A DNA stretch of 64,000 nt, from NCBI RefSeq assembly GCF_958979055.1, contig NC_084891.1:4220501-4284500 (forward strand), written 5' to 3'. The position numbers were made by a program, and so were the translations under genes. Of the stretch, positions 35,164 to 45,687 are shown one piece after another. Under the pieces are notes generated by a model. That model did not search any database. It was not told where the DNA came from and saw nothing but the letters and a program-made list of their open reading frames with translations. Position 1 is the first letter of the stretch, and each line of letters begins with the position of its first letter. This DNA is from Alnus glutinosa (Eukaryota; Streptophyta; Magnoliopsida; Fagales; Betulaceae).

Positions 35164-37229
35164 TTAAATATGCAAATAACTAACATTACCTTGCTCTCCA
35201 TATAACCAATCTCTAGTGCAAACCAATGCCTCAGCAATATCAGGCTTGAGTGAACTCCTATACTGATCAATCACACGTCCACCAATACTAAAAGTGGATT
35301 CTGAAGCAACAGTAGAAATAGGAATACTCAACACATCACGAGCCATGGCAGCTACTTCAGGATAACGAAATTCATTTCCTTTCCAAAATGAAAGGATGTA
35401 AAATGGCGTATTCTTCTCCATATGCTTGGGTTCATCCAAATAAAGTTCCAATTGAGTCTTTTGTGTATCAGGATCGACTCCATCAAATGCTAAAAAATCC
35501 TACATAAAAAGAAATAATATAAACATAAAATTAATAAGTGATTATGACTTATGAGTATATATACTAAGTTACTACTTACTAACAAGCTAAGAAAGTAAGA
35601 AACTTGTGATATTATTTACCTTTTCCCAATCTGAGCATTCTTGAGGTTGAACAACTGTGGAGCTTGAAGTTGCAGGAGCACTAGCCGCACTATACTCCAT
35701 AAAAAGTTTGGTTAACGTTTTGGTCACATTTTCATACTCTTGAGATTCAGCTCCATAAATCTTAGTATAGTAGTACTTTACAAGGCGCAGCTTGTAACGA
35801 GGATCTAAAACAACTGCAATGGCCAACACTAAACTGAATTCTGACCAATATTTCTCAAGTTTAGAGATCATTTGACCTGCCATTAATCTCTTATATCCAT
35901 CTTCACTCACAAGCTCTTACTTCAAATTCACATAAATCAATGCTACCACGGGAAAATATAGATTGACTGTGGGATATTTGGTACCAGAAAAAGCACATGT
36001 AGCACGATAAAAGCATCCCAAGAAACTACATATATCAATCACTTTTTCCCACTCAAGTGCATTAGGACAAAACATATAATTTTTGTCAATCATCTCCAGA
36101 TAAGCAAAAGCACGCCTATAATGAATTGCACTCTCAAGCATAAGATATGTCGAATTCCATCTAGTTGGCACATCTTGTTTTAATCCCTTGTTACTATCCA
36201 ATGACATTTGATTGACAACTTGAAGAAAACTTTGTTTTCTCATTTGTGATCCTCTAAAATACTTAACACTATCTCGAATCTTTTGGATAACACCAGTAAT
36301 CTCTTTCAATCCATCTTGCACAATCAAGTTAAGAATATGGGCACAACAACGCATATGAAACAACTCACCATCACAAGGAAGGGCTTTCTTCATGTTTAAT
36401 TTGGGTTTGAGATTCACAACACACAAATCATTTGCATAGGCATTATCTAATGTTATAGAGAAAACCTTTTTATCAATCCCCCACTCTTCTAGCAAACTAC
36501 ATATCTTTTCAGCCAAAGATACACCATTATGTGGTGGGGGCATAAATGAAAAGTTTAACACCCTTTTAGACAATGCCCAACTCCTGTCAATAAAATGTGC
36601 AGTGAGACAAATATACCCATCGGTTGTCAAAGAAGTCCACAAATCTGATGTCAAACTAATCCTCCATTGACAAACATTTAACAAAGACTTAACCTTTTGT
36701 TTCTCCAATATATGCATCTTAATCAAATCAGCCTTGGCAGTATTTCTACAAATTAATAGTACATCACTACGCAAATATCTATGCACTTCTCTTACACCAT
36801 CATATTCAACATATGAGAAAGGCAAGTCATGCTTTATAATGGTACCAACCAACAATTCTCTATATTTTTTAGGACAAAATTTTGAACCACGTACAGACAG
36901 AGTTCCTTGATCTCTAGATAGGAGCATCTGCTGAATATCATGATCAGTTTTCCCTCCACAAACTTTCATATGCTTCTGTAGATTTCCAGTTCCATGTAAA
37001 CTGTTAGCTATATACTTATGGTCATAGAACTTGCATTTTGCTCATATTCTTGTGTCATTTGGATTTGTAGAAGGAACTTCATCAAAATGGGTCCAAACAG
37101 TTGAGGTCTTCCTACGCTTCTTCGGGACCTTTTTTGTCGTTATCGAATTTGTATGAATAGAAGGATCCTCCCTTGTCTCTATTTCAACCACATCGTCATC
37201 GAATATAACCAAATCTTCGTTAATCACCT
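35164..37229 (-). pseudogene. hAT transposase (zf-BED / RICESLEEPER type), inactivated
   Basis: Minus strand, acceptor before 37229. Order: an acidic N-terminus and basic KKVPKKRRKT; a BED zinc finger (WTHF, then AKCKFYDHKY, GTGNLQKHMKVC) across 37140-36960; the RNase H-like catalytic body including SLTSDLWTS, the ITLDNAYAND Asp region, and DVPTRWNSTYLMLE (36960-35920); a spacer (35910-35620); an intron (35619-35501); and the C-terminal hAT dimerisation domain (YPEVAAMARDVLSIPISTVA ... SLKPDIAEALVCTRDWL) at 35500-35190. A further small acidic exon may follow near 35090-35030. In-frame stops interrupt the BED finger (near 37041) and the body (near 35917). The family cuts and pastes hAT elements in the nucleus; this copy cannot encode a full enzyme unless the stops are bypassed. 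Confidence 0.9.
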
Positions 37230-37438
37230 ACACACATATGACATATCGTTAGTAAATTAGAATGAAGAAAAAAAAAAAAATCCCTTTTAACCAAATTGAG
37301 CTTAACATATAGGCAATTAAAATAAAGGGGGGAAAAGTGGAAAACAAGATGTACTTAATTACAATTTACAAGACAATGGAAACAAGAATCCCAAACTCAA
37401 TATAGCAATAGAAAGAAGATATTCAAATGTAGGCACTC

Positions 37439-38333
37439 ACTTCAACAGTGACAATCATTTCCAAATAGGTTAGGTAGAGATTTTTCCGTACACAATCATT
37501 TCCAAATAAACAGCTTTTTTCTATGCACATAAATCACTATATATGGCGATCAACTGCAATTCCTGATTTCCTTGTCCAAACTCCAAAGGGTATTCATATG
37601 CAATGCTAACTGATTCATAATGGGTGAGTATTATTGTAGAAACTTAATTATATTATATATAACCCTAACCAAGACTCATTGCTTCAACCCTTATTTATTT
37701 TACCTTAACATCAGCTACCATGCATATTTCTGCCCAAAAAACAAAATTAATTAGCTCTTAATTTTGATATGATAATAAAAAAAAATGATTTGGTATTGAT
37801 TCAAAATTCTTAAATATTTATTTTATATCTAACTTTGACATTCTATCATGTCCTTTCATGTTTTTACTCACGTTGTTTGGTGTGTTCTATTATGTATATA
37901 ACTCTCATTGAAGGGACAAATATATGCATGTCAGCACTTCCTATATATTTCCATTGTTGAAAAGTTAAAAATAGAAAATAAGAAAATTAGACTTTTATCT
38001 TTTCACAGTCATTGTTGATCGGTAAAGTTACCTCTTAATCAACTTTAACCAAACCCAAAAGACACCCAAAAAAAAAATAATAATAATAACTAAGAGTACA
38101 ACTTCCCTATAAATGGCCACGTACGTATATTGTTGTTTAAATGCTATAAATTGTGGTTTAATACAATACATCCAAACAACAAAAATAATTTAAAGAAGGG
38201 AGGGGTGTTATGGCTAGAAAGGTTATGAAAGGATTTGTTTCGATCATGATGATGATGATAATGGTGTTGGCCATTTTTGTTCAAGCTGGGGTGTAAGCAG
38301 ATTAACTTCAACAGTGACAATTATTTCCAAATA
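37439..38333. repeat. Direct repeat bordering a captured segment in the hAT element
   Basis: 'acttcaacagtgacaat' followed by 'atttccaaata' occurs at 37439-37468 and 38305-38333, with a third short partial copy near 37491. The bracketed 850 bases hold the promoter and signal-peptide ORF, consistent with repeat-mediated acquisition of that segment. Confidence 0.55.
38108..38296 (+). pseudogene. Captured promoter plus signal-peptide exon (secreted protein fragment)
   Basis: TATAAA at 38108-38113, followed about 100 bases on by ATG 38210. The ORF encodes 28 residues with a basic start (MARKVMKG) and a Met/Ile/Val-rich hydrophobic core ending FVQA, a textbook secretory signal peptide with a plausible AxA-like cleavage site. 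It stops at 38296, where GGGT|GTAAGC could equally be a splice donor, so the rest of the donor gene is missing. The parent family is not recognised. Confidence 0.5.
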
Positions 38334-38394
38334 GAAAGAAGAAAACCGCTTGGGTTGTGGGAGTGTTGCTGGATAACGATCGATGGCAATCTTT

Positions 38395-38705
38395 GCCGTA
38401 GTAGAAGCAGTCATCAGTACTGACTCAAATGGTCACATTATTTCGGTAGTTTCCATTCAGCTTCCTCCTTTAATTTGGATGCCAATGCTGTTGAAGCTAA
38501 GGTTGCTCTATTGGCAATGATTTTTACACTTTCTCATGCTCCCAATTACTCATACTTGAAGGGAATTCTCCCATTAATAAAGCTAGACTATATATGCTCC
38601 GATTGTTTTCATCACAGAAAACTCCTCAAGAATAAATATTTTCAATCACAAACAAAACCCATTTCAGATAATGAAATAAAAAATATCTTCACAAAAAAAT
38701 TATGA
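38395..38705 (+). pseudogene. RNase H-like domain fragment
   Basis: The translation contains a strand resembling 'STDSNGHIISVVSIQLP' and then, after a one-base frame change, 'LDANAVEAKVALLAMIFTLS', the pattern (D-S-x-G ... A-x-x-x-E-A-x-A) of plant RNase H-like/RVT_3 domains. Frameshifted, no complete catalytic set, no start. It is either a captured host fragment or LINE remnant within the hAT element. Confidence 0.4.
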
Positions 38706-38814
38706 ACATATTTTGAACAAGCAGGCAAGCATCACAATTCATAGATTATCGGACTATGATTTTATACTACAATAATCATGGGTATAAGAAATTAAAAATG
38801 GAAATCAACTAACT

Positions 38815-39105
38815 TACCGGTAGCCCCGGCGGAACTAGATGCGACATCGGCCGGAGAGAGTGGCAGAGAGACGGGGAGAGCAGAGTCACTCACTGCAGAG
38901 ACTTGAGAGAAAGAGCGTCGAGTGCGGCGAGGCTGAACTGCTGAAGGAGAAGAGAAGGGCGGCGGCGCAGAGCTGAAGAAGATGAGAAGGACGGCGGCAC
39001 AGCGACTCGGCGAGGCAGAAGGAGAACAGAGGGCGGCGGCGCGGCGGCGCGGCGAGCTGAAGGAAAAATCTAAGAAGAAAATGGCAAAATGCTAGGGTTT
39101 TCACT
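38815..39105 (-). other. GC-rich putative first exon of the hAT transposase transcript
   Basis: A GC-rich island with GCGGCGGC runs in otherwise AT-rich DNA. Read on the minus strand it ends at 'ggctaccg|gtaagtta', a strong splice donor, and precedes the transposase acceptor at 37229. It could be a 5' UTR exon. The open frame here shows no family similarity, so it is not called as coding. Confidence 0.4.
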
Positions 39106-39350
39106 TTTCACCGTTTTTTACTTTTCTTCTCACTTTTTCTGAATTTTCTCACTTTTTCCCGATTTTGTTTATTTTTCAATTTTCACTGTTTTGAATTTTG
39201 ATTCTTTCACTTTATTGTTTTCAGTTTTCACTTCAGTTTCACTTTTCAGTTTTCAGAATTCAGATAATTCCCCCCCGGTTTTCCGACTTTTCCCCCCCAA
39301 GGCAATTTCCAATTTTCTCCCATTCGGACATTCTGTTTCCGCGCCATTCT

Positions 39351-39354
<4 letters not shown>

Positions 39355-39383
<29 letters not shown>

Positions 39384-39394
39384 CTTTTTCTTAA

Positions 39395-39445
<51 letters not shown>
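39355..39445. repeat. Poly-T / poly-A palindromic tract
   Basis: About 45 mostly T bases followed by 40 A bases, 165 bases inside the hAT right end. It can form a hairpin. Run length is at risk of sequencing error. Confidence 0.9.
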
Positions 39446-39446
<1 letters not shown>

Positions 39447-39449
39447 CCA

Positions 39450-39611
39450 ATCGTGTCTGGCGGGTCACTCGCGACCCGACCCGACCCGCCAGACCAATAT
39501 AAACGGGTCGACCCGTTTATGACCCAAACCCATTTAAAGTTGACCCTAATCTGCTAATTTTGTGTCGTGTTCGTGTCAGGTTGTCGGGTCGTGTCAAAAT
39601 TGCCAGCCCTA
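39450..39611. repeat. hAT right terminal/subterminal region
   Basis: Contains repeated GACCCG/CGGGTC words and ends with the TTGCCAGCCCTA terminal repeat. Confidence 0.8.
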
Positions 39612-40519
39612 GTTGTACCTGTGTTGTGTAAATATCATTTTTGTTTATTTAAAGCAAAAAATATTTAGGGAGTTTATTATCTAATTACTTTAAAAAGCGA
39701 AATTCTATTTAAAATTCTTCACGCAAAGTTCCGATCAGTCTTTCCACCAAATTGCTGTTTTTCGAGAATCATTTTTCCAAATTCAAAGAAAAAGCTGGGT
39801 AGTGGGGTCCAATTTCAAAGAATCATTTGTGTTTGGATACGGAATTTTGAAAACAAAATATGATTCTGATTCTACGTTTTTCAAAAATAAATTATATTTT
39901 ATTCAACTTTTTAAAAAACAAATCATATTTTATTCAACTTTTTATAAACAAATCATATTTTATTCAACTTTGTCTAAAATGTCAAACATCGAAATTCGCA
40001 AACAAAATAAGAATTTAATTCTGATTTCAAAAATTCAACATCTAAACGCAACACCCTCGTCGGATCAGACACCACCAATATTTGCTTCCAATCACACCCG
40101 TTAAAATATTGCTACATTAAAATTGTGCAGAATTCTAGCATTTCGACCATTGACGCACTATCAGAACAGTTTCGATCAAGCAAAGGTGGGGCCAGAATCC
40201 AGTTTTAAATTTCAACAAAAGTTCAATCCACCCCCTTTATTTTTTGAAAAAATTACAGTTTAACTTCTAAATTGCCTGTTGTTTTGTAAATAGCTCCATG
40301 AATTTCCAACATTTGGATTCTGGCCCCCAAACTTCCAAAAAGTTTCAAAAAAATCCATTTTGTCAAAATATGCTTATTATACTCCTAACACGTGTCATTT
40401 TTCAATTAAAAATTAAAATTAAAATTAAATTTTTTTTTAAAAAAATGATGTTTAGGGGTGGCTACTGGTGACAGTAGGCCCCTTGGGTAGGGGGTGGCTC
40501 GTAGGCGGTAGGCCAAGGG

Positions 40520-40865
40520 CAGCCCAAAAACTCCATGCCAAGCTCATATCTATTGGCGTGGATTTCTCCATTTTCCTCTATAACCATCTCTTGCACTTGT
40601 ACTTCAATTGCAATTTGATTGATGACGCTTGCCGGGTTTTTACCAATATAGTTGGAATACGATGATTAGTGGGTTGGTTGGGTCGGGTCAGATGAGTGAA
40701 GCAGAGAAGATGTTTGAGGAAATGCTTGAAAGAGACTTTGTTTCTTGGACTTCGATGATGTCGGGCTACCATAATGGGCAACTAGAAAATACTGTAAATA
40801 TGTTTTATTGGATGATACGGGATGGTAGCTGTGTTGATGACCCATGGCGTGAAAGATGGTTCTGA
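40520..40865 (+). pseudogene. Captured PPR-protein fragment
   Basis: KLHAKLISIGVDFSIFLYNH, LIDDACRVFTNI, then after a frame shift NTMISGLVGSGQMSEAEKMF and ERDFVSWTSMMSGYHNGQLE: consecutive helix pairs of PLS-class pentatricopeptide repeats, as in organelle RNA-editing factors. About 115 residues in two frames, with no targeting peptide and no E/DYW end. Nonfunctional on its own. Confidence 0.8.
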
Positions 40866-41068
40866 AAAACTTTACCAAATTAACATGGCGTGATGGTAGG
40901 ATTTGCTTTATCTTCACAAGTCAAGTCAAATACGTTTCATTCAGGTGGAGAACAACTAGATTCAAAAATCAGATCCACCAAATATACATAAAAACAGAGA
41001 CTGATCATGTACACGAGCAAAATAGCGCCATTAATCACATCAGCCAACCCAAAAGGAAAAACCAATAA

Positions 41069-41400
41069 TTACCAGTTCCAGACATGCAAGGCCTTTCCCA
41101 TTCTGAACGAAAGAAAAGCATCAACAGAAGCATACTGAACCTGCTCTTCCTCAAGCCAAGAAGCCTCCCAGAAACTCCTCCCAACACACGCCACTTCGTC
41201 GCGTCCTTGAAACCCTAAAAGATCCTCTGCCAGCGTCTCCATCCAGAGATGCCTACTCCACCCCTTTTTCTCCTCCACCACGTCTTGGATATCAACGAGG
41301 CTCGGGACACGGAGCATGTCCTGGTCGTTATAGTTCCACACGCCAACGAAGGTGTGGTCAGAGTCGAAGAGGAAGCGGTGGCCCCCCGGCCTTAGGGGTG
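41069..41400 (-). pseudogene. Captured 3'-5' exonuclease (WRN-like) fragment
   Basis: On the minus strand the frame contains HTFVGVWNYNDQDML, LVDIQDV, METLAEDLLGFQG and a C-terminal EEQVQYASVDAFLSFRMGKAL, the end of the DEDDy 3'-5' exonuclease domain of plant Werner-exonuclease-like proteins; the final YASVDAF holds the Tyr and last Asp. The N-terminal DxE motif is missing. The frame is open for about 100 residues and ends with a stop near its natural C-terminus. Confidence 0.75.
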
Positions 41401-41709
41401 GCTCGCCTAGAGGTGGTGCCAACCACCCCTAAGGGTGGCTCGCAGGCCACCTGGCCCCAAGCATTTTCTTTATTTTTTAAAAAAATTAAAAAATAAATTT
41501 TAAGTTATTTTTGAGTTTTTTTTTATTATTATTATTACTATTTAATTGAAAAATGACACATGACAGGGGTATTATGGCATATTTCGTCAAAATTGGCATT
41601 TTTCAAACGTTTTGGTAGTTTGGGGGGCCAAAGTCCAAACGTTGACAGTTCGTGAGACTACTTACAAAACGGCTAAAAGTTTGAAGGGCTAAACTATGAA
41701 TTTCCCTTA

Positions 41710-41732
41710 TTATATATATATATATATATATA
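41710..41732. repeat. (TA)n at the Pack-MULE border
   Basis: Short TA run just outside the right TIR. Confidence 0.9.
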
Positions 41733-41757
41733 ATAAAATCACATTGGTTTTTATATG

Positions 41758-41990
41758 GACAGAAATTTCCTACAAACTGATTTGTATGAAATTTCATATA
41801 ACTCACATATAAGATTGACATGTGTCCCTCCCTTGGCATGTGAGAAACACATGCTATTAAATAGCATGTGTTTCTCATATGCTATTATATAGCATGTGCT
41901 TCTTATATACTTTTTTAATAGCATTAATAAAATAATATGTACTTCTCACATGTTTAACACGCAAAACTTGCTAGAAGAACTTTCTCCCCT
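41758..41990. mobile_element. Left part of a MITE interrupted by a non-LTR element
   Basis: 'gaaatttcctacaaactgat' and the following 45 bases are the inverted complement of 47085-47131 ('aatttgtaggaaatttc'). Repeated 'agcatgtg' motifs fill the interior. The remaining arm reappears after the poly-A at 47066. Confidence 0.65.
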
Positions 41991-42482
41991 CTAGCGATTT
42001 TTTCTCTGTGAGTAAGAACTTTTTGAGTGTGATAATGGGGGAGGGGAGCCTTCTGCTTCCTCCTCCCCAGTAGGTTGTTTTAGGTCTTGTTTATAAATAA
42101 GTTTCATTTTCAATCTTTGGGTGTCGTCGGCAACTACTAAGGTGAAGTGGATGTGTTTTATTTCGTCCTTTTTCCGGGATGGAGACGTGGTTTTTTCACT
42201 TGGTAGGGTGTAACCGTGTAATGGCAGACTTTTTTCTCCCGATTCGTGGCACCTGGTGCCTGATTTCTAAGTAGGAGTTCGTGATTTGCCACTGGTTTGG
42301 CTGGATTTGTCGGAGACGCAATTGCGAGAAGAATCGCACTAGTCCAAGTTTTAGGTTTCTTCCATGGGTTTTCCAGCCTAATAGTGTTGATTTCAAATGG
42401 GAGGCTTTGTTCTGCTACTGCTAGTATGGTTAGCCACGCCAGAGATGAATTATCTCAGTTGTGTTTTCGTGGTATTTTTGCA

Positions 42483-42704
42483 TGTGACGTCTCACATCGC
42501 CTTGGAATGAGGATGTGCTTATATGTATAAATGCACCATTTATGAAACAACGCGTTTTAAAGCCGTGATGGTCATGAACCTATCAGAACTTCGCAGTTAA
42601 GCGTGCTTCTGGGAGAGCAATCCCAGGATGGATGACCTCCTAGGAAGTCTAGTTTGGGAAGCCAAAAGCGGACAATATTGTGTCATTAAGAGTGGATCGT
42701 TACA
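42483..42704 (+). repeat. Cassandra LTR 1
   Basis: 222 bases, TG...CA ends. Contains the 5S-like block at about 42564-42660 with 'cgcagttaagcgtgcttctg' and 'gatgacctcctaggaagtct'. Confidence 0.88.
42564..42660 (+). other. 5S-rRNA-like block in the Cassandra LTR
   Basis: Matches the central and 3' parts of plant 5S rRNA: 'atcagaactccgcagttaag' (LTR 2 form), an A-box-like region, 'agagcaatcccaggatggg', and the C-box-like 'ggtgacctcctgggaagt'. Other copies are near 42882-42980, 46039-46135 and 46243-46340. These are retroelement parts: the 5S 5' end is missing and they are not ribosomal genes. Confidence 0.85.
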
Positions 42705-42720
42705 AATGGTATCAGAGTCA
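42705..42720 (+). promoter_or_regulatory. Cassandra primer-binding site
   Basis: 'aatggtatcagagtca' directly follows the LTR end; TGGTATCAGAG is complementary to the 3' end of initiator tRNA-Met. Confidence 0.85.
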
Positions 42721-42801
42721 TTGCCCAGCCTGAGATGGTGGGAGCGTGCACAAGCCAATGAGGGACGCCAGCGGGGACGCTGGGTCCAAAGAGGGGGTGA
42801 T

Positions 42802-43020
42802 TGTGACGTCCCACATCGCCTGAGAATGAGGATGTGCTTATATGTATAAATGCACCATTTATGAAACAACGCGTTTTAAAGCCGTGATAGTCATGAACCT
42901 ATCAGAACTCCGCAGTTAAGCGTGCTTCTGCGAAAGCAATCTCAAGATGGGTGACCTCCTGGGAAGTCTGGTTTGGGAAGCCAAAAGCGGACAATATTGT
43001 GTCATTGGGGGTGGGTCGTA
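42802..43020 (+). repeat. Cassandra LTR 2
   Basis: Starts TGTGACGTCCC after the purine-rich 'aaagagggggtgat'. Ends 'gtgggtcgta', short of the expected TTACA, where gypsy-related DNA begins. A 30-base echo of the LTR end is repeated at 43028-43057. Confidence 0.85.
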
Positions 43021-43057
43021 GTAACTTAGATATATTGTGTCATTGAGGGTGGATCGT

Positions 43058-43406
43058 AGTAATTTCTAAGTTAGCACATGATAGTTCGTTGATGGTTTCA
43101 AAAACCATCAAAACTGGCATATGGGTCCATGCCTTCATTCTCCAGATCTGCATCAGTAACTATGCAAATATGACGTCATCATATTTACATAGACAAATAA
43201 GTGAGTCATCAATTTTCATATCTAAGTTACCATCATTGTAAAACAGTTCATAAAGAATGCAAATGTGAGGGTTGTATGAATGTGCATCGTAGTAACCATT
43301 TAGTTTGTGTTTTATGATCATCTTTCTTCAGACCTCTCGTTCTTAGGTTATCCAAACCCGTTCATGTCCTTTGCCTTACACTTAAAGTCTTACCTGTTTG
43401 CACTGG
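43058..43406. repeat. About 350-bp direct repeat, copy 1 (copy 2 at 45688-46038)
   Basis: Starts 'agtaatttctaagtta' and ends 'tgtttgcactgg' in both copies, about 95% identical. The copies bracket the gypsy protease-RT fragment, so they may be LTR parts of that element. Confidence 0.85.
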
Positions 43407-43826
43407 AATCCTACCGGTCCCAGCATTAGTTATATCTTAGGACTTTGGACACCCCTGGGTCACTCTGAACCCCCTGGATCCACTGACTAACCTTCCTTCC
43501 ACTTGTTACTACATCAGCTTGTTGATGGCTATCTCATCAGCCGTTAAATCGGTTTGACACAACATGCAATGCATGAACAACCACATGTAATAAACACACA
43601 CCACACAGTCCTAATGAAACATCGAATCATTCATCAATAAGTAATTTCATACTTACAGTCCTTGGTATAGTTCCTTAGCTCATTTTCTGCATATAAATCC
43701 ATCCACTCAATAAAATATATATCAATTATCTATCAAACAAAACATTGTTTATAGACCTTCATTTCTGTATATTTATTATTATCCATCACTTCATTACGTT
43801 TGTGATAATTACTTATAATAATATTA

Positions 43827-44010
43827 AAACCTTGGTTCATGATTTGATGACGAGGCTATATGACCAATACCATCAAACATGAATTTGAAGGGTGTAAAAT
43901 ATATCATAACTTATAACAATCTTAAAACCTTGGTTCATGATTTGATGACAAGGCTATATGACCAATACCATCAAACATGAACTTGAAGGGTTTAAAATAT
44001 ATCATAAGGA
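43827..44010. repeat. About 97-bp tandem duplication
   Basis: 'aaaccttggttcatgatttg' followed by 'accaataccatcaaacatga' occurs twice in succession. Confidence 0.85.
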
Positions 44011-44559
44011 CATAAAAGTAAATACGATCAACTTATGAAAAACACGAGGACAATGAAATGTAAAAGTAAATATAAATACTACAACGATTCATGTTTAAGC
44101 ACCGGAACACAGCGTAGTGCTCTTAGTGACATAACAATTAAACATGAATCCTAACAGGATATATGTATGCAAATATATATATTATATAATGCATAGGATA
44201 GGGATATCAGCGGCATAGTCACTTTGTAAAAATGCAAATGCTAAGATAAATATATATAGTAACAAGGATATATTCACCATTTAACAAGAGTCATTAAATC
44301 AATTAAAGTCATTTCTTTGATTCACAGTTGAGCACCGAAACGCGCTGACATAACACTCAAACATGAATCTTAACAATTAATATGAAATGTTACACACAAT
44401 TAATAATAATTACTTATGATGATCCAAGACCATCACAAGGCTAAAAGAAAATATACATATATATCCACGATTTCATAAAATTCATAATAACATCAAATAA
44501 GATCAAAGATAGGTATATGTGTTCTTTTAGGTCATTTTCTTGAATTCTTTTCTTTTTAA

Positions 44560-45480
44560 CCTTATTTCTTTTGTGTTATATATTTTAGCACACGACCTTT
44601 AGTACAAAGTCTTACGGTTGAAACCTCTAGAGGAAAGAAAGTCGTATACGATAAAATGGTAGAGAACTGTCCAATCAATATAAAAGGAAGGAACCTACCC
44701 ATCAATCTATCAGTGTTTAAATCTCTAGGATATGATGTAATCCTAGGCATGGACTAGTTATCAAAGTATTATGCGAGCATAAATTGTAGAGAGAAAGTAG
44801 TTGTTTTTCAATTACCAGGTGTTGAAAGATTTAAATTCAACAGATCTTGTACGCGAGCCACTCCACCCCTACTTTCCGCAATACAGGCTACAAGGAATAT
44901 ACGACAAGGAGCATCAGCGTTCTTAGCTTATGTGACGGCGAAACCAGAAGCGGAGTGTAAGTTGGAAGATATTCTAGTGGCATGTGATTACCCAGACGTG
45001 TTTGCTGAAGTTGTGATAGGGTTGCCACCTGATCGTGAGATTGAGTTTACCATCGATTTGATTCCGGGAACTCAACCCATTCACAAAGCACCTTATCGTA
45101 TGGCGGCCGCTGAGTTGAAAGAGCTAAAGAAACAACTCCAAGAACTTTTGGACAGAGGATTCATACGCCCAAGCGTATCACCATGGGGAGCACCAGTATT
45201 GTTTGTCAAGAAGAAAGATGAGACTATGCGGCTATGCATAGACTACCGAGAGCTAAACCGCGTTACCATAAAGAATAAATATCCTCTACCAAGGATTGAT
45301 GACTTGTTCAACCAATTAAAAGAAGCCAAGGTATTCTCGAAAATCGACCTTTGATCGGGATACCATCAACTTAAGGTAAAGGAAAAAGACGGCGATTCAA
45401 ACGAGGTATGGTCATTACGAATTTCGAGTCATGCCTTTTGGAGTGACTAACACACCGTCAGTATTGATGGATCTAGGAAT
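44560..45480 (+). pseudogene. Ty3/gypsy (Tekay-type) protease-RT fragment
   Basis: Seen: a protease end with GYDVILGMD followed by a stop in place of Trp (about 44730-44760), a linker ending at ASAFLAYV, then reverse transcriptase from [16 protein letters not shown] through [46 protein letters not shown] to VFSKIDL, where a stop (45352) and a frameshift follow. The next segment resembles [10 protein letters not shown] and a damaged MPFG(V)TN. RNase H and integrase are absent. It lies within the Cassandra complex. Confidence 0.85.
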
Positions 45481-45687
45481 TGATAGCATAACACATTAGA
45501 GCTGACTGAAATACCTCGATACGTTTACTAAAAGTTACTTAGGTTTATCTTTACATGCCATATGCACACTAGGTGCATCAAAATTAGTGCCATAGGCGGC
45601 ACATAAACATATAACATAAAACATGTCGAACATGACATTGTTATAAATATTTACATGCTATAAAACAAAACACATATAAGCGTAACT

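Larger units (their letters stand above)
31796..39611 (-). mobile_element. 7.8-kb hAT transposon carrying captured host gene fragments (Pack-hAT)
   Basis: The ends TAGGGCTGGCAA (31796) and TTGCCAGCCCTA (39611) are perfect inverted repeats. They are bordered by the exact 8-bp duplication GTTGTACC at 31788-31795 and 39612-39619, the hallmark of hAT elements. Subterminal regions at both ends are packed with ACCCG/CGGGT motifs, the usual place for transposase binding. On the minus strand it carries a zf-BED/hAT transposase pseudogene (35164-37229). Downstream of it are captured CDC27 and carboxypeptidase exons (32621-34547), and upstream a promoter plus signal-peptide ORF and an RNase H-like fragment. 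The element inserted into a hairpin MITE. Confidence 0.92.
40240..41705. mobile_element. Pack-MULE: Mutator-like element with two captured gene fragments
   Basis: The outer about 165 bases on each side are inverted complements: left 'gttttgtaaatagctc', 'tttggattctggcccccaaac', 'cgtgtcatttttcaatta'; right, reversed, 'gttttgtaagtagtc', 'tttggactttggccccccaa', 'atgtgtcatttttcaatta'. Identity is roughly 70%. GC-rich 'aggggtggct' blocks follow on both sides. The interior has no transposase; instead it holds a PPR gene piece (+) and a 3'-5' exonuclease piece (-). Long TIRs around host gene fragments define a Pack-MULE. Exact ends and TSD are uncertain because the flanks are AT-rich. Confidence 0.75.

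Noticed and set aside
40520-40865. Functional PPR gene
   Set aside because: Frameshifted, lacks N-terminal targeting and the remaining repeats, and lies between Mutator-like TIRs.
42564-42980. 5S rRNA genes
   Set aside because: The 5S 5' part is missing and the blocks sit inside LTRs with PBS, purine tract and TSD, so they are Cassandra retroelement sequence.
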